Shown: positions 57,907-64,000 of the stretch, in pieces
How the letters are laid out: every line of letters starts with the position of its first letter
Numbering within the stretch: position 1 is the stretch's first letter
DNA from: Undibacterium sp. 5I1
GTDB taxonomy: Bacteria; Pseudomonadota; Gammaproteobacteria; Burkholderiales; Burkholderiaceae_D
Assembly: GCF_034314085.1 (NCBI RefSeq)
Contig: NZ_JAVIWI010000001.1
Location: 1,426,001-1,490,000, forward strand
Direction: 5' to 3'
DNA: 64,000 nt
Position numbers and translations under genes: made by a program
The notes under the pieces: generated by a model
The model's database searches: none
The model's input: only the letters and a program-made list of their open reading frames with translations
Told to the model about the DNA's origin: nothing

Positions 57907-59388
57907 TCAATGGCTCTGCGCCGTTTGCTGATTGCTGTTTGAATTCAGGGGCGCAGGATCAGCCTGATAGCCGCCACCCAGCGCTTTAATCAAAGATACC
58001 TCGGCTTGCATTTGCTGATTCTTCAATTGCAACACATCATCCTGCTGCCTTAACAAGGCGAGTTCTGCACTGATGACTGTGCCGCGCTCTGCCAGTCCTT
58101 GTTTTAACTTAGCCTGCGCTGAGCGGAGCATGTCTGCATTGGTCTGTACTATTTTTTGCTGTTGTTGCAGCTTGCTATCGATGCCGCGCACATTGATCGC
58201 TTGTTGTGCCACGTCACGTACAGCAATGAAAACGCTTTGGTTGTAATCGGCAATCACCTCATTGCGTTGCGAACGACTGGCACCAAGCTGGGCCTGAATA
58301 CGTTCGCTATCAAATAACGGTAAGGATATGGTCGGGCCAATGTATAAAGTGCGGCTGGCAAATTTAAGCAAATCACCCAGCGATAAAGAATCTAAGCCTA
58401 AGGAACCGGTTAAATTAATATCTGGATAAAACGCCGCCTGCGCCGCCTCAACACGGCTCAACGATGCTTCGACACGCCAGCGCGATGCTTGTAAATCCGG
58501 TCTTCTGGCTAATAAGTCCATGCCTAATTTAGAGGGTAGCGCGTGAGAAATATCATGCAACTCTTGCGGTTTTAAATCAGCCAATACTGTGCTATCGCCA
58601 CCAATCAAAGCGTGTAAAGCTTCGCGTTCTCCGCCGATTTGCGCTTCGATCTGTGCAATCTGTCCATTCATGCGACTGAGTTCTGCATCGGCCATCCGCT
58701 GGTCATCTGCCGTCGCCAAACCATGTTGAACACGCTTCGCTTTATCTGCCACGATGTCGCTTTGTTTAGCGACGCTTTTTTGCATGCTGGCGAGCAGCGC
58801 CCACTGACTTTGTAAATTGAAATAACTTTGCGTAATCGCTGTCGCTAAAGTTAACTCAGCTTGCGCATAATCGGCACGACGTGCATTGACTTCACCCACT
58901 GCCGCGACGATTTGTGCCCGATGTTTTCCCCACCAATCAAAGTCATATCGCGCCTGCACTTGCAGAATCGTTTCCGTGTAATAGCTGCCACCAATCGGTT
59001 TTGGGAACAAGCCATTGGAGGAATAACGTTGCCGGGTTTCCTGTCCGTTGAAATTAATCTCGGGTGCCAGATCTGCACTATTGATCTTTAACGCTGCATT
59101 GGCAGAGCCGATACGTGCGGCAGTCATACCCAGACTTGGACTATTGGTCAGGGCTTGGGTAATCAGGCGATTTAATTGTGCGTCGCCATACTGCGTCCAC
59201 CATTGCTTTTCGGGCCACCCTTCGCTTGCCAACTTAATGTCTGAGGCCAGCTGCGCACTTGCGATATCTTTTTGCGGAAACAGATGTTGATCTGGTGGAA
59301 TACTGGCACAGCCAGCAATAGCCAACATCAGCGCAAGCGGCGCAGCTCTTTTGAGTAAGAAAGAAATTTTCACAGTCGTATTTTTCAC
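57907..59388 (-). CDS. NodT-family outer-membrane efflux lipoprotein
   Basis: 493 aa. Lipobox LAIAGC with lipidated C27, two OEP/TolC repeats. The DLLARRPDLQASRWRVEASL segment is the NodT-type landmark. Outer-membrane channel for the EmrAB-like pump beside it. It is not closely similar to the TolC-like protein at 17930. Confidence 0.93.
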   Translation of the reverse strand: MKNTTVKISFLLKRAAPLALMLAIAGCASIPPDQHLFPQKDIASAQLASDIKLASEGWPEKQWWTQYGDAQLNRLITQALTNSPSLGMTAARIGSANAALKINSADLAPEINFNGQETRQRYSSNGLFPKPIGGSYYTETILQVQARYDFDWWGKHRAQIVAAVGEVNARRADYAQAELTLATAITQSYFNLQSQWALLASMQKSVAKQSDIVADKAKRVQHGLATADDQRMADAELSRMNGQIAQIEAQIGGEREALHALIGGDSTVLADLKPQELHDISHALPSKLGMDLLARRPDLQASRWRVEASLSRVEAAQAAFYPDINLTGSLGLDSLSLGDLLKFASRTLYIGPTISLPLFDSERIQAQLGASRSQRNEVIADYNQSVFIAVRDVAQQAINVRGIDSKLQQQQKIVQTNADMLRSAQAKLKQGLAERGTVISAELALLRQQDDVLQLKNQQMQAEVSLIKALGGGYQADPAPLNSNSNQQTAQSH

Positions 59389-59471
59389 GATTTGAGATGA
59401 GTTAAAACAGATTTGTAATCTGGTTTGAAAAAAGTGATTGCCATCTTTTAGCGTTATTCATTGCCACGCCT

Positions 59472-61052
59472 CTAGTCCATCGCTGCATGATCAATTTCGA
59501 TCGTTGCATTCTTTTTCGGAGGACGAATCAAAATTAAAAGTGGGATCACCATCAGGGTCATGATCATCATCAACCAGTAGTCATTGACGTAAGCGATCAT
59601 CGATGCTTGCCGCGTAATTTCACCGTTTAATGTCGTCAGGCTGCTGGTTGTCGCCAGGTTATAAACCGACGCTACGGTACTATCCTGAAATGCCGCGCTC
59701 GTGCTGGTGACTTTTTCGACCAGCGAAGAGTGGGCGATTTGCGTATTGCGCACTAACAGCGTTTGCACCAAAGCGATGCCAATACTGCTGCCGATATTGC
59801 GAACCAGGCTATAAATCGCGGTACCGTCAGCGCGCATTTCTGGCGTAAGTGTGGCAAAAGTCGCCGCACTCAAAGGCACGAATACCAAGCCCAGTCCAAT
59901 CCCCTGAATCACACCGGGCCACACAATATCGCTCTGGGAGAGTACTAAGGTGTAACGGGTCATTTGCCAGAGCGAGAATGCGGTAATGGAGAAGCCAATA
60001 CCCAATAAAATCCGCAGATCAACTTTGCCCACCAGGCGCCCTACGATCATCATCGCCAACATGGTGCCAAGACCGCTAGGGGCGGTAACAAGGCCTGCAA
60101 TTTTGGCGGGGTAATCCATCAAGCCTTGCAGCATGGACGGCGCCAGAGCACGCGTTGCAAACAGCACCATACCAACGATAAAAATAAACAGCAGGCCCGT
60201 CACATAGTTAGGATTTTTTAGCAGCCGATAATCGAGGAACGATTTACCCGCCGGCCGTAACGCGGTATGCGCGACAAAATAGCTAAAACTCATCGCCAAA
60301 ATGATCGCTTCTACCCAAGTCTCGGTTGAAGAAAACCAATCGTTCTGCTCGCCTCTGTCCAACAGCATTTGTAAAGAACCAATCGCGATACTCAAGGTGG
60401 CAAAACCAAACATATCAAAACTCATGCGGCGTGCTGCCGGCGTTTTGTGGATGTATTTCCAGATACCGTAAAACGCCATCGTGCCCAGCGGCACATTGAT
60501 AAAAAACACCCAGCGCCAGTTATAACTATCCGTCAGCCAGCCACCCAATGTCGGGCCAAGAATCGGCCCTATCATCACACCCATGCCCCAGACAGCCATG
60601 GCAGAACCATGCTTTTCGCGCGGATTAATATCCAGTAAAACCGCTTGCGACAACGGCACTAACGCCGCACCAAAAATACCCTGCAACAAGCGCGCGGCGA
60701 CGATCTGGCCGAGCGAACCGGACAAACCACACAACACCGACGCTAACGTAAAACCAGCGACAGAAATGAGGAAAATATTTTTCTGACCAAAGCGATCACA
60801 CAACCAGCCCGTCAAAGGCGTAGTAATGGCCACAGCCACAATAAATGAGGTTAATACCCAAGTGATTTGATCTTGCGACGCTGATAAGCTGCCCTGCATA
60901 TGAGGTAATGCGACATTCGCAATGGTGCCATCCAGCGCCTGGATAATCGTCGCCAGCATGATAGAAATCGTGATCATGAAACGATTGACGCTGGGATCAT
61001 CGGCTGCGGGAATAGTCGCTCCGCCCAAGGCGGCAGAAGATGCACTGCTCAT
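59472..61052 (-). CDS. EmrB-like MFS multidrug transporter (DHA2, 14 TM)
   Basis: 526 aa, fourteen predicted helices. DHA2 landmarks: IIQALDGTIANVALPHM in helix 1, TGWLCDRFGQKN loop 2-3, and GPTLGGWLTDSYNWRWVFFINVP in helix 5 (motif C region). Inner-membrane proton-driven drug export with EmrA and the NodT-like channel. Start shares one base with the marR stop (TAATG), so it is translationally coupled. Confidence 0.95.
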   Translation of the reverse strand: MSSASSAALGGATIPAADDPSVNRFMITISIMLATIIQALDGTIANVALPHMQGSLSASQDQITWVLTSFIVAVAITTPLTGWLCDRFGQKNIFLISVAGFTLASVLCGLSGSLGQIVAARLLQGIFGAALVPLSQAVLLDINPREKHGSAMAVWGMGVMIGPILGPTLGGWLTDSYNWRWVFFINVPLGTMAFYGIWKYIHKTPAARRMSFDMFGFATLSIAIGSLQMLLDRGEQNDWFSSTETWVEAIILAMSFSYFVAHTALRPAGKSFLDYRLLKNPNYVTGLLFIFIVGMVLFATRALAPSMLQGLMDYPAKIAGLVTAPSGLGTMLAMMIVGRLVGKVDLRILLGIGFSITAFSLWQMTRYTLVLSQSDIVWPGVIQGIGLGLVFVPLSAATFATLTPEMRADGTAIYSLVRNIGSSIGIALVQTLLVRNTQIAHSSLVEKVTSTSAAFQDSTVASVYNLATTSSLTTLNGEITRQASMIAYVNDYWLMMIMTLMVIPLLILIRPPKKNATIEIDHAAMD

Positions 61053-61483
61053 TACGCCAACTCCGCCGCCGCTTGTAACGCTTCTAATAATTCGGTCGCT
61101 GCAATCAGTTTTTCCTGATCAATCTTGGATAAAAATTCGGCGCGAAACGCATCGGCTTCGGTTTTCACTTTCAGATAAATTTCGTTGCCCGCATCGGTCA
61201 GTACAACTTGCTTTACCCGCCGGTCAGTTTGCGATGGCACCCTGTTGACCAGACCTGCTTTGACCAAGCGATCAATCATTGCAACCATGGTCGGATCTTC
61301 CACGGCCAGCAAATTAGCCAACTCGGTTTGCGATAAAGGCTTACCAGCCTTAGCGATACTCGCAATCGCCATCCAGCTTGCTTGGCCAACACCCAAATAC
61401 TTCAAGCGCCGATCCAGCGCTTGCCGCCAGGTACGTGCCGTATTGTGTAATGCGGCGGAAAATCGTTCTTCAATAGAGGGCAT
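61052..61483 (-). CDS. MarR-family repressor of the emr-like operon
   Basis: 143 aa, winged helix with LSQTELANLLAVEDPTMVAMIDRLVKAG recognition region and wing DRRVKQVVLTDAG, typical MarR. First gene of the efflux operon. A perfect palindrome at 61499-61518, just upstream of its start, is the probable operator. Ligand binding would release repression of the pump. Confidence 0.94.
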   Translation of the reverse strand: MPSIEERFSAALHNTARTWRQALDRRLKYLGVGQASWMAIASIAKAGKPLSQTELANLLAVEDPTMVAMIDRLVKAGLVNRVPSQTDRRVKQVVLTDAGNEIYLKVKTEADAFRAEFLSKIDQEKLIAATELLEALQAAAELA

Positions 61484-61498
61484 AAGATAAGTGAGCTA

Positions 61499-61518
61499 AT
61501 AGTTAGATGACTAACTAT
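61499..61518. promoter_or_regulatory. MarR operator palindrome
   Basis: ATAGTTAG-ATGA-CTAACTAT, a perfect 8-bp inverted repeat with 4-base spacer, 15 bases upstream of the marR start codon. Size and position are typical for MarR autoregulation. Confidence 0.8.
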
Positions 61519-61680
61519 AAGATAGCACATGTTTTGCAGTGCAGCAAAGTGAAATGTGTGGGAAATGTTTAGGAAATGTCTTCGGGTATAGCGCTGGATG
61601 AAGCTAACTACTTTGGTCTGATTGAGTCATGCTGCGTACATGCAGATTACCAATGTAGGTTAAATCAATTTCTGCAAATA

Positions 61681-61766
61681 AATATACTCGTAGTAAGTAT
61701 ATTTTAATTGTCCATATATTCTTTGGACAATCAGACATTTTTAATAAATTTTATGGGGAGTATATT
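61681..61766. repeat. 86-bp palindromic repeat, copy C
   Basis: 86 bases from AATATACT to AGTATATT, same orientation as copy A. The inner stem is ATTGTCCATATATT/CTTTGGACAAT. Lies between marR and the EamA gene. Confidence 0.85.
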
Positions 61767-61948
61767 GCTGGTAACTATATTCAACCAGCATCCACATCAT
61801 TTGGACTGACGCCTTAATTATGCTTGGCATGAAGAACGGGTTCGCTAAAACGTCTTACTTTCTTTACTCTAAATGAGCGGAGTAATTTTTTGTCAATGCT
61901 GCACATGGTTTAGATTTATGATGGATAAACCTTTAAAAGGAGAAAAAT

Positions 61949-62383
61949 ATGGCTTCATCCACAGGCTGGTTTTATTGGGCGATCCTCTCCGCTGTATTTG
62001 CGGCATTGACCGCTATTTTTGCGAAGATAGGCATTCAGGGTGTCGATTCTGATCTGGCCACATTAATCCGCACTGCGATCATCATTATTGTACTAACCGC
62101 ATTCGTTGCCTATACCGGCAAATGGTCGAATCCTTTTGAGCTATCCTCGAAAACCTGGTTATTCCTGATTTTGTCTGGCCTCGCTACTGGCGCATCCTGG
62201 GTTTGTTACTTCCGGGCGCTAAAAATAGGCGACGCATCCAAGGTCGCGCCGGTTGATAAGTTGAGTCTGGTGTTAGTAGTTGTTTTCGCATTTATATTCC
62301 TAGACGAACGCCCTTCCCTGCGCGAATGGGCAGGTATTACCATGGTCGCTGGCGGAGTTTTACTGCTGGCTTTTAAACGCTGA
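61949..62383 (+). CDS. Single-domain EamA/DMT transporter
   Basis: 144 aa, about five membrane helices, one EamA unit (FAALTAIFAKIGIQGVDSDL start, LDERPSLREWAGITMVAGG end). Half the size of usual two-domain DMT transporters, so it would work as a dimer. Strong ribosome site AAAAGGAG. The substrate is unknown. Confidence 0.9.
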   Translation: MASSTGWFYWAILSAVFAALTAIFAKIGIQGVDSDLATLIRTAIIIIVLTAFVAYTGKWSNPFELSSKTWLFLILSGLATGASWVCYFRALKIGDASKVAPVDKLSLVLVVVFAFIFLDERPSLREWAGITMVAGGVLLLAFKR

Positions 62384-62485
62384 TCTAGGTGGCAATATCA
62401 AGATTGGGATATCAAATCAAAACAAACAGCCCGCCCCACCACATACTGCGTAAAATGCGTCCTTTAAATTAACAAGGCAATCAAA

Positions 62486-62749
62486 GTGAAAAAAACTGGA
62501 ATGGCAAAGAGCGATGCCAAAAAATTGATGGGTAAGATGGATGCGCAGGGTGCTGCTTTCGGCAAAACCGATGCGGTCGTTATCGATAAGCGTGAACAGC
62601 GCAAACTTGATCAGGCTTTGGGTCTGGTGCCATTCGCCGTCAAGCTCAATAGCGATCTGGTCGCACAATTACATGCGTTGGCAAAAGAGCGCGACGTTGG
62701 TTTGAACGAACTGGTCGCCAGTATGTTGAGTAAGGACATGGAAGCATAA
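62486..62749 (+). CDS. Small protein, possible ribbon-helix-helix
   Basis: 87 aa from GTG at 62486 (ATG at 62501 is an alternative). Lys-rich N-terminus; the end (PFAVKLNSDLVAQLHALAKERDVGLNELVASML) has the strand-helix-helix look of Arc/MetJ-type proteins. Not recognised further. Lies 87 bases before the helicase gene on the same strand. Confidence 0.65.
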   Translation: MKKTGMAKSDAKKLMGKMDAQGAAFGKTDAVVIDKREQRKLDQALGLVPFAVKLNSDLVAQLHALAKERDVGLNELVASMLSKDMEA

Positions 62750-62836
62750 TCAACCTGAGTCTGGCTTTGATTGTGTGCCTCGCCAGATCCTTGTTCAGCA
62801 ACGGCTTTTAGTCACCAGTAATTACTATTTTCTTCT

Positions 62837-64000
62837 ATGACTTTTGCTTCCCTCGGCTTAATCGACGCGCTGCAAAGCACGCTCGATACTCTCGGTTATA
62901 AAACTCCCACTCCCGTTCAGGCGCAGGCTATTCCTGCTGTTTTAGCCGGTCGTGATTTGATGGCAGCGGCGCAAACCGGCACGGGTAAAACCGCAGGCTT
63001 TGCGCTGCCGCTATTACAGCGACTGACCATGGAAGGCCCACAAGTTGCCAGCAATTCTGTGCGTGTTTTGGTACTCGTGCCTACGCGTGAACTGGCGGAG
63101 CAAGTGTATGAAAGCTTTTGCGATTATGGCGGTAGTTTGCCCTTACGCATGGCAGTTGCTTATGGCGGCATCAGCATCAATCCGCAGATGATGAAGTTGC
63201 GTAAAGGCCTGGATGTATTAGTGGCGACACCGGGGCGCTTACTCGATTTACATAGCCAAAACGCGGTAAAGTTTGATCAACTGCAAACCTTGGTACTGGA
63301 CGAAGCAGACCGGATGTTAGATCTGGGATTTTCGCGCGAATTAGATGCCATCATGGCGACGCTGCCAAAGCGCCGCCAGACTTTGCTGTTCTCTGCCACA
63401 TTTTCAGACGCCATTCGCACCCTAGCAAAAGGCTTGCTGAACGATCCACTGAGTATTGAAGTCAGTCCGCGCAATACCACAGTAAAAAGTGTCAAACAGT
63501 GGATGATCCCGGTCGACAAAAAACGCAAGGCGGAATTGTTTTGCCATTTATTAAAAAAGCGGCGCTGGGGTCAGGTGCTGGTCTTTGTCAAAACTCGCAA
63601 AGGTGTGGATGAACTAGTCGATACTTTAATCGCCAAAGGCATTAAAGCCGATGCCATCCATGGCGATAAACCACAACCTGCCCGCCTCCGTGCCTTAAAC
63701 AGCTTTAAAGCAAATGAGATACAAATTCTGGTCGCAACCGATGTCGCCGCACGCGGATTAGATATCGACGATTTGCCACAAGTCGTTAATTTTGATTTGC
63801 CGACGGTGGCAGAAGATTACATCCATCGCATCGGCCGCACCGGCAGAGCTGGCGCCACAGGCGAAGCGATTTCTATCGTCTGCGCGGACGAGGTAGAGCT
63901 ACTGGCAGCAATAGAAATACTGACCAAAAATACCCTACAGCGAATCGAAGAACCTGGCTTTGAAGCCGAGCACCGGGTGCCTGTCACCAATACGGCTGGA
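62837..64000 (+). CDS. DEAD-box RNA helicase, RhlE type, 3' end beyond window
   Basis: 388 codons visible from ATG at 62837, open to the window end. Motifs in order: Q motif (GYKTPTPVQAQAI), I AQTGTGKT, Ia PTRELAEQ, Ib TPGRLLD, II LDEADRML, III SATFSD, IV VFVKTR, V TDVAARGLDI, VI HRIGRTGRAG. FSRELDAIMATLPKRRQTLLFSAT-type wording is characteristic of RhlE, which remodels ribosomal RNA and cold-induced structure. Only the basic C-terminal tail is missing. Confidence 0.95.
   Translation, partial: MTFASLGLIDALQSTLDTLGYKTPTPVQAQAIPAVLAGRDLMAAAQTGTGKTAGFALPLLQRLTMEGPQVASNSVRVLVLVPTRELAEQVYESFCDYGGSLPLRMAVAYGGISINPQMMKLRKGLDVLVATPGRLLDLHSQNAVKFDQLQTLVLDEADRMLDLGFSRELDAIMATLPKRRQTLLFSATFSDAIRTLAKGLLNDPLSIEVSPRNTTVKSVKQWMIPVDKKRKAELFCHLLKKRRWGQVLVFVKTRKGVDELVDTLIAKGIKADAIHGDKPQPARLRALNSFKANEIQILVATDVAARGLDIDDLPQVVNFDLPTVAEDYIHRIGRTGRAGATGEAISIVCADEVELLAAIEILTKNTLQRIEEPGFEAEHRVPVTNTAG

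Noticed and set aside
1..64000. CRISPR arrays
   Set aside because: No regularly spaced direct repeats were seen. The RNA-guided loci present are TnpB elements without arrays.

Overview
The window looks like chromosome of a betaproteobacterium, most likely Oxalobacteraceae in the Undibacterium/Herminiimonas range. This is inferred from the order ribF-ileS-lspA-coaBC-dut, the clpS-clpA pair followed by a cspA-type gene, the style of the proteins and a moderate-to-low GC content. No rRNA, tRNA or CRISPR array was seen.

Positions 1-33.5 kb are accessory and rich in mobile DNA. A partial M48 metalloprotease is followed by an IS200/IS605 element (572-2352, tnpA plus tnpB). Next come a QseC/QseB-like two-component system (TCS1) divergent from a TonB-dependent receptor, a 5'-truncated Stealth-type sugar-phosphotransferase gene, and a decayed IS5-like element that itself carries a tnpB-only element (8356-9628). 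A second TonB-dependent receptor and a second tnpA/tnpB element (13877-15687) follow. TCS2 is divergent from a tripartite RND efflux operon ending in a YncE-like beta-propeller gene. A convergent yncE-like gene and a TonB-dependent receptor cut by an IS21 element (27484-30069) come next. Right of IS21 are an orphan QatD-like nuclease gene, a tyrosine recombinase and a KfrA-like coiled-coil DNA-binding protein, which look like the remains of a defence island. Two direct-repeat boxes of PmrA/QseB type lie between TCS2 and the efflux genes, so TCS2 probably controls both directions.

Positions 33.6-64 kb are mostly conserved chromosome: feoA-feoB-small Cys-rich protein with a likely Fur box, an ABC-F ATPase, a methyltransferase, a GNAT acetyltransferase, YceI, ribF, ileS, lspA, coaBC, dut, clpS-clpA, a cold-shock gene, an MFS exporter, a marR-emrB-nodT-emrA efflux operon with a palindromic operator, an EamA transporter, and an rhlE-type helicase running off the end. 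This half also holds non-autonomous repeats: an 86-bp palindromic repeat in three copies (41805, 56346, 61681), a 236-bp MITE with TTA duplication upstream of ribF, and a 264-bp MITE with TA duplication that breaks a GFA-family gene. A 1.44-kb IS with TTAA duplication sits between clpS and the cold-shock gene.

The most interesting points are: three TnpB loci whose ends, target motif and guide can be read directly, one of them sitting inside and aimed at another transposon's transposase; the paired TonB-receptor/YncE and RND/YncE operons with their TCS; an intact orphan qatD abutting an IS21 end; and the new-looking dispersed palindromic repeats.
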